DNA of 64,000 bases from Streptomyces naganishii JCM 4654 (GCF_014650575.1 NZ_BMVF01000006.1:310001-374000); one strand, 5' to 3'. Positions 1 to 10,948 are shown, numbered from the stretch's first letter. Program-made: numbers and translations. The notes: a model not told the origin generated them from the sequence alone.

Positions 1-188
1 ACCTCGCCGACCCGGCCCTGCGCCGCCTCCCCGTACACGCGGTGGGCGCCCGCTGGGGCTACCCGACCCCCTCCCACTTCAACCGGACCTTCCGCGCCAT
101 CACCGGACTGTCCCCGGGCCGCTACCGCGAACTGGCCCACGAACATCCGGACGACGACGACCCGGGGGACGCCTTGGACGCCGAGTAG
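1..188 (+). CDS. AraC-family regulator, C-terminal end (partial)
   Basis: The reading frame is open from the window edge (first full codon at base 3) to TAG at 186-188. It encodes the last 61 residues of a protein. The stretch VGARWGYPTPSHFNRTFR followed by GLSPGRYR is the second helix-turn-helix of AraC/XylS regulators: the recognition helix (SHFNRTFR) and the closing G-x-SP-x-x-YR motif. A short acidic tail (DDDDPGD) follows. The effector-binding part lies outside the window, so the regulated pathway cannot be named. No terminator hairpin is evident before the converging DUF397 gene. Confidence 0.85.
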   Translation, partial: LADPALRRLPVHAVGARWGYPTPSHFNRTFRAITGLSPGRYRELAHEHPDDDDPGDALDAE

Positions 189-234
189 TCGGAGAGGTTG
201 GTGGGGCGGCGACGCGAGCTGCCCCACCGGAAGT

Positions 235-426
235 TCAGACGTGCGAGTCGGACGCCAGCGTCGTGAACGCCGACCAGGCGTCGCGAGAGACGGCCAGGGA
301 CTGCCTTTCGGTGTCTTTCGAGTCCCGGACGAGAACGACGCCGGGGGGCAGTGCAACCTCGATGCAGTTGTCACCGCCACCACCGCTGTAGCTGCTCTTG
401 AACCAGGCCAGCTCGCTGGTGCTCAT
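235..426 (-). CDS. DUF397 small protein
   Basis: This 63-residue protein has the DUF397 pattern: W-x-KSSYS near the N-terminus, NCIEVA in the middle, then a V-x-VRDSKD strand and a closing AW-x-x-F helix. DUF397 proteins are streptomycete partners of XRE/DUF5753 regulators (WhiJ-type systems) and are thought to modulate them; the biochemical role is not established. Its ATG overlaps the stop of the upstream XRE gene by the four bases ATGA (423-426), so the two are very probably translationally coupled. The combination with the divergent ATPase gene makes a complete whiJ-like trio. Function is inferred from context. Confidence 0.85.
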   Translation of the reverse strand: MSTSELAWFKSSYSGGGGDNCIEVALPPGVVLVRDSKDTERQSLAVSRDAWSAFTTLASDSHV

Positions 427-1316
427 AGCGCTCCTCGCATCTGCTCCAGCAGGCTCGCGGTGGCTTGATGACTCAGAGCCTGCGAGCGCATCTTGCCATA
501 GCGCTGAAGCATGTGACTTACCGATTTCGGGTCGCTGATGAGCATGCTGGTGCCGTGGCCCTCAACGTAACCGACCCAGCTGTGATCAGCCCTCTCGGCG
601 AGGTACATCTCGCCCTCGAAGCCAGAGTGTTCCTCTTGGAGCAAGGGCATGATCTGAAGCTCTACATTGCGGTGCCGGCCGGCTGTGATGAGGTGGTCGA
701 GAAGAGACTTCGTCACGGCGCCCCCCGCCATGCGACGCTCCAGCAGCGCCTGTTCGATGACGAAGCTGAACGTCGTGTGGGGACGATCAACGAGAAGTTG
801 CTGCCTGGCCAGACGTGCCACCACCTGCCGTTCGGCCTGTTCCTCGGTGAGAGGAGGGAGGTACCGGTCGAAGAGAGCCCGAATGTAGGGCTCGGGCTGC
901 AACAAACCTGGTACGACGCGGCTTTCGTAGGCGTACAGGGAAAGGGCCTCCTCTTCGATCGTGGCCCACTGCAAGAACCACGATGCCAACCCCGCCTTCC
1001 GAGTAAGGCTCTTCGCCGCCGCCCTCAACACCCGCCCAGCGACCGCTCCCAGTACCTCATCCGACCGCTCCAGCAGGTCCCGTGGCGGGAACCGCTTCCC
1101 CTGCTCGATCTTGGCGATGTACGCGACCGAGTACCGCACCAGCGGCGCGAACTGCTCCTGTGTCAGACGGGCCTCCTCGCGCAGGGCCTTGAGGACCGCG
1201 CCGAAGGTCTTCAGACTCTCGGGGAGCTCCGGCTCGCAGTTGCCGCCCCCGTTCCCGGCACCGCCTCCGCCCTGCCCGGCGCTCCCGTCCACCCCGCCGC
1301 CCTTGCCCGTCGTCAT
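423..1316 (-). CDS. XRE-family regulator with DUF5753 domain (WhiJ-like)
   Basis: The protein has 297 residues. The first 26 are Gly-rich and probably disordered. Residues about 36-92 form an XRE helix-turn-helix (FGAVLKALREEARLTQEQFA then YIAKIEQGKR). The remaining 200 residues match the DUF5753 ligand-like domain (YESRVVPGLLQPEPYIRAL, then RQQLL and HVEG-type strands). Such proteins act as cytoplasmic DNA-binding regulators of development and antibiotic production in Streptomyces. The start was set at the ATG at 1316, because the frame further upstream is low-complexity and runs into the divergent gene. It is coupled to the DUF397 gene and divergent from an anti-sigma-like ATPase across 208 bp, which should hold both promoters. 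Confidence 0.85.
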   Translation of the reverse strand: MTTGKGGGVDGSAGQGGGGAGNGGGNCEPELPESLKTFGAVLKALREEARLTQEQFAPLVRYSVAYIAKIEQGKRFPPRDLLERSDEVLGAVAGRVLRAAAKSLTRKAGLASWFLQWATIEEEALSLYAYESRVVPGLLQPEPYIRALFDRYLPPLTEEQAERQVVARLARQQLLVDRPHTTFSFVIEQALLERRMAGGAVTKSLLDHLITAGRHRNVELQIMPLLQEEHSGFEGEMYLAERADHSWVGYVEGHGTSMLISDPKSVSHMLQRYGKMRSQALSHQATASLLEQMRGAL

Positions 1317-1524
1317 CGCAGCCGCCTTCCCCTGTGCCGCCGGTCCGCACCCGTGCCGGGGCCCGGACGCTCGCCGTACCGTCTGCCGCACGCGCTGCGC
1401 CACGCTCGGCACACGTATCGTCACGTACGGCGAACGACCCGGTCCAGCGAGTCGACCAGTACAACCCGGTCTGTATCGGCCCCGGACCTGCCGACGGGCC
1501 GTCACTTTCCGCAGAGTGGCCGCC

Positions 1525-1965
1525 ATGCCAGTCCCCCGTACCCAGAGCCCTGCCCCGGCCCGTACGTTCACCCAGCGCTTCTCCGCCACCCGCCGAGGCG
1601 CTCGCCTCGCCCGGCTGCTCGCCGCGCACCAGCTCACCGGGTGGGGCCACCCGCACGGCACCGAGGCGCACGACACCGTCGTCCTCGTCGTCGCCGAACT
1701 CGCCGCGAACGCCGTCCTCCACGGCCACGTCCCCGGACGGGACTTCGCCCTGTCCCTGTTCCACGACGAGAGCCGGGGCGTCGTCCGGATCGAGGTGACC
1801 GACACCCACCCCGCCCAGCCGGCACAGCGGACCCCCGGTACGGACGAGAGCGGCGGTCGCGGCCTGCTCCTCGTCGACGCGCTCGCCGCCGACTGGGGCG
1901 TACGCGACCGCCTCGGCCCCGGCAAGACGGTCTGGGCCGAGTGCGCTCTGGCTCGTCACGCGTAG
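1525..1965 (+). CDS. ATP-binding regulatory protein (anti-sigma/SpoIIAB-type HATPase)
   Basis: The product has 146 residues and a GHKL/HATPase_c_2 fold. The N-box is VAELAANAVLHGH (Glu58, Asn62), followed by the strand RIEVTDTHP and the G-box GGRGLLLVDALA (about 110-121), then W-x-V. Proteins of this class either phosphorylate anti-anti-sigma factors or act as small ATP-binding partners; the whiJ neighbourhood contains a similar one. No sigma factor or antagonist is adjacent, so the target is unknown. The ATG at 1525 was chosen because upstream codons are an artefact of the long open frame. It is divergent from the XRE gene. Confidence 0.8.
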   Translation: MPVPRTQSPAPARTFTQRFSATRRGARLARLLAAHQLTGWGHPHGTEAHDTVVLVVAELAANAVLHGHVPGRDFALSLFHDESRGVVRIEVTDTHPAQPAQRTPGTDESGGRGLLLVDALAADWGVRDRLGPGKTVWAECALARHA

Positions 1966-2002
1966 CCTGGGCTCAGGCATTCAGCAGTGCACCTGCGGAG
2001 GG

Positions 2003-2027
2003 GCGTCCAGCCAGACAGGCTGGACGC
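2003..2027. terminator. Hairpin after the HATPase gene
   Basis: A perfect 10-bp stem (GCGTCCAGCC / GGCTGGACGC) closes a 5-base loop. It lies 37 bp after the HATPase stop and downstream of the leftward small membrane gene, so it could end transcription from both sides. There is no T-tract. Confidence 0.5.
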
Positions 2028-2132
2028 TGACCCGGGGCTTGACGTTCGGGTAAGGCTTGCACCACTCGTCCCGCAGGTCTTCCTCGACACGTCCGACGTC
2101 AGGAACGCGCGCGCCCTGCCGCCCACGTCGAC

Positions 2133-2285
2133 TCAGCCGCCCATGACCCACCGCACCATCGCGACCACTCCGAGCATCAGGGCCGGTCCTACCCACCACC
2201 ACCCCATGACCCGACGTACCGGCGGCAGTACCCACAACGCCGTCGCCGCACCGGCCGCTCCGATGGTGAGGACGCACGACAGCAC
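2133..2285 (-). CDS. Small predicted membrane protein (50 aa)
   Basis: A 50-residue frame opens with GTG at 2285 and ends at TGA 2133-2135. It consists of two hydrophobic segments (VLTIGAAGAATALWVL and GPALMLGVVAMVRWVM) separated by PPVRRVMGWWW. The basic, aromatic connector suggests a helical hairpin with a cytoplasmic loop. Third positions are nearly all G or C, which supports real coding. It lies 78 bp downstream of the Sir2 gene on the same strand and may be cotranscribed. No ATG is available in frame and the ribosome site is weak, so the start is uncertain. No known family was recognised. Confidence 0.5.
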   Translation of the reverse strand: MLSCVLTIGAAGAATALWVLPPVRRVMGWWWVGPALMLGVVAMVRWVMGG

Positions 2286-2362
2286 GATGCCTGCGTACGC
2301 GTCGCCGTCCCAAGGCCCGCGTCGCAGGGTCGCGCGGGCGGAACCGCCTGAATCGGCGGTTG

Positions 2363-3100
2363 TCAGTGGTCGCTTCCGGTGTTCAGGCGGTGCAGCAGCG
2401 CGGGCAGGGCCGTGCCGATGGGTTCGCGGATCACTTTGTCGGCGAGGTCGTCGTACGGGGTCGGTTCGGCGTTGACGATGACCAGGTGTGCGCCGTGGTC
2501 GGCGGCGACGCCGGCGAGGCCGGCGGCGGGCTGGACCTGGAGGCTGGTGCCGACGGCGACGAACACCTGGCAGGCCTTGGCGATCTCGACCGCCTCGCCG
2601 AGCACCTGCGGGTCGAGGCGTTCGCCGAACATCACGGTGGCCGACTTCAGGATGCCGCCGCAGTCCCGGCACGGCGGGTCCTCCTCGCCGGCCTCGACCC
2701 GGGCGAGGGCGTCCTCCATCGGGCCGCGCGCCCCGCACCGCGTGCACACCACGCCGCGCACGCTGCCGTGCAGTTCGAGGACCTTGCGGGCGGGCATCCC
2801 GGCGAGCTGGTGCAGGCCGTCGACGTTCTGCGTGATCACTCGGACCGGGACCCCCGAGCGCTCCAGCTCGGCCACGGCCCGGTGCGCGGCGTTCGGCTCG
2901 GCCTGCAGGGTGCGGTTCTTGCGGCGCATCTGCCAGGACCGCCGCCGGATGTCCGGGTCGCTCATGTAGTAGCCGTACGTCACGAGCTTCTCGGCCTCGG
3001 GATCCTTCCGCCACAGCCCGTTCGGACCGCGATAATCGGGGATTCCGGAATCAGTGGAGATGCCCGCGCCACTGAGAATTGCGACGAGTGGCCTGCTCAT
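2363..3100 (-). CDS. Sir2-family NAD-dependent protein deacylase
   Basis: This 245-residue sirtuin removes acyl groups from protein lysines using NAD, giving nicotinamide and O-acyl-ADP-ribose. The sequence shows the Rossmann motif GAGISTDSGIPDYRG (11-25), QNVDGLH (91-97), the catalytic histidine in ELHGSV (His111), a four-cysteine zinc site (Cys119, Cys122, Cys144, Cys147), VGTSLQV (184-190) and the late VNAEPT strand. Length is normal for bacterial CobB-type enzymes. Streptomyces sirtuins act on acetyl-CoA synthetase and other central enzymes; the substrate here is not shown. Its ATG has no obvious ribosome site, so translation may be leaderless. Confidence 0.93.
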   Translation of the reverse strand: MSRPLVAILSGAGISTDSGIPDYRGPNGLWRKDPEAEKLVTYGYYMSDPDIRRRSWQMRRKNRTLQAEPNAAHRAVAELERSGVPVRVITQNVDGLHQLAGMPARKVLELHGSVRGVVCTRCGARGPMEDALARVEAGEEDPPCRDCGGILKSATVMFGERLDPQVLGEAVEIAKACQVFVAVGTSLQVQPAAGLAGVAADHGAHLVIVNAEPTPYDDLADKVIREPIGTALPALLHRLNTGSDH

Positions 3101-3380
3101 GTGTCGAGAGTAGGACGCCTGCCCGCTCGGGGCGAACGGATATCCGGGACGCCCGCCCGGCGACGCCGTGACGAGCCCCTCGCGGACGAATCACGACTTC
3201 TGCCGGGGGAGCCGCACTGCCGGCAGTACCTGTCGGGAATCAAAGAGCCCGGCCCCATCGGCCATGGTGCCGTCGGGCGCGCGATGCCACGGCCGTCGGA
3301 GTTCGAAGGGCGCCGCCATCTGCGTCACTTCGCTTTTGCGCAGGTCGGCAGGGGCGTGGCGGCGCCTCTTCTCGAAACTC

Positions 3381-4910
3381 TCAGATGTCCCGGAACGTCT
3401 CGATCTGTGCCCCGATGGAGTTGAGGCGCTCGGCGAGGTCCTCGTAACCGCGGTTGATGACGTACACGTTGCGCAGGACCGAGGTGCCCTCGGCGGCCAT
3501 CATGGCCAGGAGGACGACCACCGCCGGGCGCAGGGCCGGCGGGCACATCATCTCGGCGGCGCGCCAGCGGGTCGGGCCCTCGACCAGGACGCGGTGCGGG
3601 TCGAGCAACTGCAGGCGGCCGCCCAGGCGGTTGAGGTCGGTGAGGTAGATCGCGCGGTTGTCGTAGACCCAGTCGTGGATCAGGGTCTTGCCTTGTGCGG
3701 AGGCGGCGATCGCGGCGAAGAACGGGACGTTGTCGATGTTCAGGCCGGGGAACGGCATCGGGTGGATCTTGTCGATCGGCGCCTCCAGCTTGGAGGGCCG
3801 CACGGTGAGGTCCACCAGCCGGGTGCGGCCGTTGTCCGCGAAGTACTCGGGGCTGCGGTCGTGGTCCAGCCCCATCTCCTCCAGCACGGCCAACTCGATC
3901 TCCAGGAACTCGATCGGCACCCGCCGCACCGTCAGCTCCGACTCGGTGACGACCGCCGCCGCCACCAGGCTCATCGCCTCCACCGGGTCCTCGGAGGGCG
4001 AGTAGTCCACGTCGGCGTCGATGACCGGCACGCCGTGCACGGTCAGCGTGGTCGTGCCGATGCCCTCGACCCGTACCCCCAGCGCCTCCAGGAAGAAGCA
4101 CAGGTCCTGGACCATGTAGTTGGAGGAGGCGTTGCGGATGACGGTCACGCCGTCGTGCCGGGCGGCGGCCAGCAGCGCGTTCTCGGTCACGGTGTCGCCG
4201 CGCTCGGTCAGCACGATCGGGCGGTCCGGCCGCACCGAGCGGTCCACCACGGCGTGGTACTGCCCCTCGGTCGCCGCCACGTCCAGGCCGAACCGGCGCA
4301 GCGCGATCATGTGCGGCTCGATGGTGCGCGTGCCCAGGTCGCAGCCGCCGGCGTACGGCAGCTTGAAGCGGTCCATGCGGTGCAGCAGCGGGCCGAGGAA
4401 CATGATGATGGAGCGGGTTCGTACGGCGGCCTCGGCGTCGATCGCCTCCAGGTCCAGGCCGGCCGGCGGCACGATCTCCAGGTCCACCCCGTCGTTGATC
4501 CACCGGGTGCGCACGCCGATCGAGCTCAGCACCTCCAGAAGGCGGTACACCTCCTCGATCCGGGCGACCCGGCGCAGTACCGTGCGCCCCTTGTTGAGCA
4601 GCGACGCGCACAGCAGCGCCACGCACGCGTTCTTGCTGGTCTTGACGTCGATGGCGCCGGACAGCCGGCGGCCGCCGACCACCCGCAGATGCATCGGGCC
4701 GGCGTAGCCCAGCGACACGATCTCGCTGTCCAGGGCCTCACTGATTCGGGCGATCATCTCAAGGCTGATGTTCTGGTTGCCGCGCTCGATGCGATTGACG
4801 GCGCTCTGGCTGGTGCCGAGCGCCTCGGCGAGCTGGGCCTGCGTCCAGCCGCGGTGCTGCCGGGCGTCACGGATGAGCTTGCCGATGCGTACGAGGTAGT
4901 CGTCTGCCAT
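3381..4910 (-). CDS. murA2: MurA-like enolpyruvyl transferase with N-terminal XRE domain
   Basis: The product has 509 residues in two parts. Residues about 8-65 are a complete XRE helix-turn-helix (IRDARQHRGWTQAQLAEALG, SAVNRIERG). Residues about 75-500 are an EPSP-synthase/MurA fold with the substrate lysines (VKTSKNA, 89-95) and the loop cysteine in GGCDLGTR (Cys190), equivalent to the fosfomycin-target cysteine of MurA. MurA adds enolpyruvate to UDP-N-acetylglucosamine, the first committed step of peptidoglycan synthesis. Streptomyces usually has a separate, domain-free murA, so this copy may be regulatory or condition-specific. The start gives the intact XRE domain. There is no Shine-Dalgarno, but a TAGCCT -10 element lies 7 bases before the ATG, suggesting a leaderless message. 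Confidence 0.88.
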   Translation of the reverse strand: MADDYLVRIGKLIRDARQHRGWTQAQLAEALGTSQSAVNRIERGNQNISLEMIARISEALDSEIVSLGYAGPMHLRVVGGRRLSGAIDVKTSKNACVALLCASLLNKGRTVLRRVARIEEVYRLLEVLSSIGVRTRWINDGVDLEIVPPAGLDLEAIDAEAAVRTRSIIMFLGPLLHRMDRFKLPYAGGCDLGTRTIEPHMIALRRFGLDVAATEGQYHAVVDRSVRPDRPIVLTERGDTVTENALLAAARHDGVTVIRNASSNYMVQDLCFFLEALGVRVEGIGTTTLTVHGVPVIDADVDYSPSEDPVEAMSLVAAAVVTESELTVRRVPIEFLEIELAVLEEMGLDHDRSPEYFADNGRTRLVDLTVRPSKLEAPIDKIHPMPFPGLNIDNVPFFAAIAASAQGKTLIHDWVYDNRAIYLTDLNRLGGRLQLLDPHRVLVEGPTRWRAAEMMCPPALRPAVVVLLAMMAAEGTSVLRNVYVINRGYEDLAERLNSIGAQIETFRDI

Positions 4911-4921
4911 GGGGTTGAGGC

Positions 4922-4939
4922 TATCTCAGATATGAGATG
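4922..4939. promoter_or_regulatory. Inverted repeat TATCTC-N6-GAGATG in the murA2 promoter
   Basis: The arms read TATCTC and GAGATG around AGATAT. The element ends 12 bp before the murA2 ATG and touches its proposed -10. It matches the repeat at the acnA promoter in arm sequence and spacing. A repressor, possibly the XRE domain of MurA2 itself, would block transcription from here. Confidence 0.55.
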
Positions 4940-5243
4940 GTGCCTCTTGGGGGGTCCGTTCGGGTGAAGGGTCGTCAGCGCTGCCTATGTAATGCCCCGT
5001 TGTGCCGGTTTTGCACCATCTGGAGCGTGGTGCCGGGGGCCTGCATGTGCATTGCCCGCCCGTCCCCCGGGCGACCGCCCGCCCCCGGCCCACCCACCGC
5101 CCACCGTCCGCCGCCCGCGGCCCGTCGTCCGGCGACCGCCCACCCACCAGCCATCCGCCCGCCCCGGAAGCCGAATCTCCTCCGTCGCCCCGATGTCGTC
5201 CCCCGGGCCGGGGGTACTCGCTGCCGTGCGGCCGGGGCCGCAC

Positions 5244-5272
5244 ATGACCATCCGGCCCCCATGTACTAGAGT
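5244..5272 (+). promoter_or_regulatory. Candidate acnA promoter
   Basis: A -35-like ATGACC (5244-5249) and a -10 TAGAGT (5267-5272) are separated by 17 bp, a reasonable match to the principal sigma factor consensus (TTGACN / TAGRRT). The predicted start falls inside the inverted repeat that follows. Confidence 0.5.
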
Positions 5273-5290
5273 TATCTCGACATCGAGATA
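5273..5290. promoter_or_regulatory. Inverted repeat TATCTCGA-CA-TCGAGATA at the acnA start
   Basis: A perfect 8-bp inverted repeat with a 2-bp centre abuts the acnA -10 element, an ideal position for a repressor. Its outer arms (TATCTC...GAGATA) repeat those in front of murA2. Which protein binds is inference. Confidence 0.65.
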
Positions 5291-5330
5291 TCTGCCGAGG
5301 CGCCCCGCAGCCCCGCTCGGTAAGGGCTAC

Positions 5331-8141
<2,811 letters not shown>

Positions 8142-8175
8142 CGGGCCACCAAGTAACGCAGCAAGCACGGCAGTT

Positions 8176-8206
8176 GGGCCGCATCCCCGCAACGGGGGTG
8201 CGGCCC
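8176..8206 (+). terminator. acnA terminator hairpin
   Basis: A 14-bp stem (GGGCCGCATCCCCG / CGGGGGTGCGGCCC, one T-G pair) closes the loop CAA, 34 bp after the acnA stop. There is no T-tract, as is common in Streptomyces. Confidence 0.75.
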
Positions 8207-8421
8207 CCGCCGTCATGGGCGTACGGCATGTCGACCGGTTCCCGTATGGCAGCCGACGGCGGCGGCCCCTAACCTGGAGGTGGGTAGCCGAAAGTAGTCC
8301 TTCGGGTGCCATCGGTGTTTCCGGACCCCGGCGATCGGGGTACTTGCCTGCGGTGGTGCACAACCGTCCACTAGGCTGATTGGGCGCCATCGGGCACATC
8401 GGGGGAAGCAGGGGGGCTGAG

Positions 8422-8622
8422 GTGGTGCGGGAGGGGGGACCCTTGTGGCGCAGGAGCAGCATGTGCGGCAACGAGAGCGAGTGCCTCGAGGTCGCCGTGG
8501 GACACGGCGGCGTCATGGCGCGTGACTCCAAGACGCCTCGTCGCACGCCCGTGCGCTTCACCGCCCCCGCCTGGAGGGAGTTCCTGCACGCGGTGACGCG
8601 AGGGGAGTTGGCCGGCTCATGA
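8422..8622 (+). CDS. DUF397 small protein
   Basis: About 66 residues long. It shows the DUF397 order: W-x-x-SSMCGN, ECLEVAVGHGGVMARDSK, then VRFTAPAWREFLHAV. The start is uncertain. GTG at 8422 follows AGGGGGG, while TTG at 8443 follows GGAGGGGGG and is equally well placed. It overlaps a possible ATG of the next gene (ATGA at 8619-8622). An XRE/DUF5753 gene lies nearby on the opposite strand, so this looks like a second, rearranged whiJ-type set. Role inferred from family and context. Confidence 0.75.
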   Translation: MVREGGPLWRRSSMCGNESECLEVAVGHGGVMARDSKTPRRTPVRFTAPAWREFLHAVTRGELAGS

Positions 8623-8660
8623 CGTCGTTGTCAAGCCATCGCCAGGAGGTAGGGGGCCTT

Positions 8661-8951
8661 ATGAACGCCGGTGCATCCGCGGCGCGGCAGTCCGGCAGGA
8701 GGACGTCCCGGGGGCCCGCGGTCGCGGGCGCGGTCACCTTCGCCCTGGGCGCCGGCGCCGTGGCGACACTCGCCGCCGCCCTCGCCTCCCTGGCCGTGGA
8801 GGGGGCGCTCGCCAAGAGGATCGTCTGGGTCGTCGTGGCCGTGGCGGTCGCCGTCGCCGCCGGGGTGTGGCGGGCCGGCCGTACCGCTACGCCGTCCCCA
8901 CCTGATCCGGTTCCCCTTCCGCACGGTTCTCGGACGGGTTCGCCTCGGTAG
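8661..8951 (+). CDS. Predicted two-helix membrane protein
   Basis: About 96 residues long. An N-terminal Arg/Ser-rich stretch is followed by two hydrophobic helices (AVTFALGAGAVATLAAALAS and IVWVVVAVAVAVAAGVW) and a Pro/Ser-rich tail. ATG at 8661 has AGGGGG and GGAGG in front. An alternative ATG at 8619 overlaps the DUF397 stop and would give 110 residues; the overlap suggests coupling either way. The last 65 bp overlap the 3' end of the convergent gene. No family recognised. Confidence 0.6.
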   Translation: MNAGASAARQSGRRTSRGPAVAGAVTFALGAGAVATLAAALASLAVEGALAKRIVWVVVAVAVAVAAGVWRAGRTATPSPPDPVPLPHGSRTGSPR

Positions 8952-9339
8952 CGGTCCCGCCTTTGCGGCGGTTCCAGAGGCGTTTGCCGCCCCACACTGC
9001 TCCGGTGGCGCCGGACGCACCCAGGACCGACAGGACGACGCTGCGTATCGGGGACCAGGGCAACTTCAGTCCCTTGACCATGTGGATGGCCGCGAGCATC
9101 GCCGCGAGTATCAGCAGCACGACCGCCAGGACGAACACCCCGGCCACAGCCATCGTCTTCATCTTCACGGCGCCACGCGCCTTCTCTATCGCGATGAGGT
9201 TCCGCGTCTGCCCCTCGTCCTGGATGGCCTGCGCCTTGAGTTCCTCGTCGGTCAGCCCGGAGGCCGGCGGCTCCTCGCCCCCGAGCACGCAGGACCGGAC
9301 CCACTGCCGCAGGTCCTGCCATGTCGACCTGAAGACCAC
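8887..9339 (-). CDS. Predicted membrane protein downstream of the XRE gene
   Basis: A 150-residue product from GTG at 9339, preceded by GGGGGAGG. The N-terminal part (FRSTWQDLRQWVRSCVL, then a run rich in Glu/Gln) is soluble and probably helical. It is followed by two membrane segments (VAGVFVLAVVLLILAAMLAA and SVVLSVLGASGATGAVW) and a charged tail. It lies 44 bp after the XRE stop on the same strand, so the pair is probably an operon. The membrane protein may be the output or signal partner of that regulator. No family recognised. Confidence 0.65.
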   Translation of the reverse strand: MVFRSTWQDLRQWVRSCVLGGEEPPASGLTDEELKAQAIQDEGQTRNLIAIEKARGAVKMKTMAVAGVFVLAVVLLILAAMLAAIHMVKGLKLPWSPIRSVVLSVLGASGATGAVWGGKRLWNRRKGGTATEANPSENRAEGEPDQVGTA

Positions 9340-9383
9340 GTCGGTCCTCCCCCGCTCCGTGAAAGCCGTGAGCCCTCTAGTGC

Positions 9384-10244
9384 CTAGCGGGTCCCGAGGT
9401 CCTGCCTGATGTGACCGATGAGGTCGAGCGACTCGGCCTCGCCGAGCGCAAGTTCCGTGATCGTCTGGAAGCACTCCTGGTAACGGGCCAGCAGTTCGAG
9501 GTCCTCGCCGCCCGTCATGCTGCCCGCGGCGTGCTCCAGGTAGAGCAGGTCGTCGTCGTCCGGAAAGCCCAGGAGCACGAAGCTGCCCAGCGTGCTGTAG
9601 TGCGCCCCCGCCCCAAAGGGCAGCACGCGGATCGACACGCCGTCCCGCGCACCGAACTCGAGCAGCTGCCGCAACTGCTCGCCGAGCACCTCCGGGCCAC
9701 CGATCTGCCGGCGCACCGCGGCCTCGTCCAGCACGAACGTGGCCGCGGGCCGCCCGGACCCGTCGAACATCCGGCTCTGCCGCTCCATCCTCAAGTCCAC
9801 CACCCGGTCCGCCCGTTCGGCGCTCAGGCCGCGCGGGGCGAGCAGGGCGTGCGCGTAGCCGGGGGTCTGGAGGTGGCCGGGGACGACGATCGGGTGGTAG
9901 GTGCTCAGCGAGGTCGCGGCGCTCTCGTAGCCCAGGTACTGGGCGAACTGCGGAGTGACCACGTCGTGGTACTTGGACCACCAGCTCGGTCCCTTGCTCC
10001 CGCGTGCCGCCTCCTCGAGCTCGTGCACCTGGCCGGGGTCCGTGATGTCGTACAAGGACAGCAGGGCGCGCAGATCGCTCACGGACACGCTGACCGTGCC
10101 CGTCTCCACGCGGATGAGTTTGGACTGGGACCACTCGACCCGCTCGGCGGCCTCTCGCTGGCTCAGTCCTGCCCGCTCCCGGGCGTGTCGTAGGGCAAGG
10201 CGCAGTTTGCGCCGGTTCAGGCTTGGATCCACTGGGGGTGTCAT
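9384..10244 (-). CDS. XRE-family regulator with DUF5753 domain
   Basis: The 286-residue protein starts at ATG 10244, directly after GAAGGAG; a longer frame to 10289 lacks such a site. Residues about 10-65 are an XRE helix-turn-helix (ALRHARERAGLSQREAAERV, SQSKLIRVETG). The rest is a DUF5753-type domain (TYHPIVVPGHLQTPGYA, RMERQSRMF, FVLDEAAVRRQIGG, IRVLPFGAGAH, LEHAAG). It is the second such regulator in the window. Together with the DUF397 gene at 8.4 kb and two small membrane proteins it forms a set that differs from the trio at 0.2-2 kb by lacking an adjacent HATPase. Regulatory targets are unknown. Confidence 0.87.
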   Translation of the reverse strand: MTPPVDPSLNRRKLRLALRHARERAGLSQREAAERVEWSQSKLIRVETGTVSVSVSDLRALLSLYDITDPGQVHELEEAARGSKGPSWWSKYHDVVTPQFAQYLGYESAATSLSTYHPIVVPGHLQTPGYAHALLAPRGLSAERADRVVDLRMERQSRMFDGSGRPAATFVLDEAAVRRQIGGPEVLGEQLRQLLEFGARDGVSIRVLPFGAGAHYSTLGSFVLLGFPDDDDLLYLEHAAGSMTGGEDLELLARYQECFQTITELALGEAESLDLIGHIRQDLGTR

Positions 10245-10679
10245 CGCCGCTCCTTCGACCGTGCGCGTACCCCGCACTCGGTCAGCCATGCACGGAAAGT
10301 TCCTAGCATTCAGCCGCTGTCATTATGCATCGGGCCATCAGCCTAGAGCTGAATGCAATTGCACGGCACGGCGACGAAATCCCGCGCTGGTAGCGCGCGG
10401 GGGGCGTGGACCCGGCGCACTGCGCCCCCGTCCCGGTTCGTCCCGTACGGCTCAACGCGCGAGCGGCTCCTCCTGCTCCCGGCGCGGCTGTCACCGCCCC
10501 AGGAGTGGGTGTGCGCGGCGCGATCGGCGCGTGAAATGCCCTGGGGGCGCGCGCACTTGCGCCCCGCGCGCGAAACGGCGCACCAACGGCGCACCAACTG
10601 TGCGCCAAGCGCCGCCCACGCCCGCCGCCCACCCGTTTACAGGCCCACTGCTCCCGCGCTACCCTCCCCGCAGGGGATG

Positions 10680-10693
10680 TGGGAGCGCTCCCA
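10680..10693. promoter_or_regulatory. CebR-type operator TGGGAGCGCTCCCA
   Basis: This is a perfect 14-bp palindrome identical to the consensus box of CebR, the LacI-family repressor of cello-oligosaccharide uptake and cellulolysis in Streptomyces. It stands 430 bp before the GH92 start, with no cellulase or ceb gene nearby. Confidence 0.7.
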
Positions 10694-10902
10694 TAGGTGG
10701 ACCGGAACCTGCCGACGAGGGCGCTCCCGCCTCGCGCCGGCCGCACGCGGGCCCTGCTCCCGTGAGCCAGGGCGACGGGCACTCCGGGCGGACCCGGTGG
10801 CCGAGCCGTTGGCCACCGGGTCCGCGAGCGGGCAGGCGAAGGGGGGAAGGTGCCTGCCCGGGTGATGCTGGCTTGGTGCCGGCTTGTTGCGCCCACCTGG
10901 TG

Positions 10903-10916
10903 CGACAACGTTGTCG
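10903..10916. promoter_or_regulatory. LacI-type operator CGACAACGTTGTCG
   Basis: A perfect 14-bp palindrome of LacI/GalR style with a central CG, upstream of the GH92 gene at 11123. The 12-bp core recurs exactly in front of the second GH92 gene. Confidence 0.65.
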
Positions 10917-10948
10917 TAATGGGCTGCGCACGACTGTACCGCCCCAAC

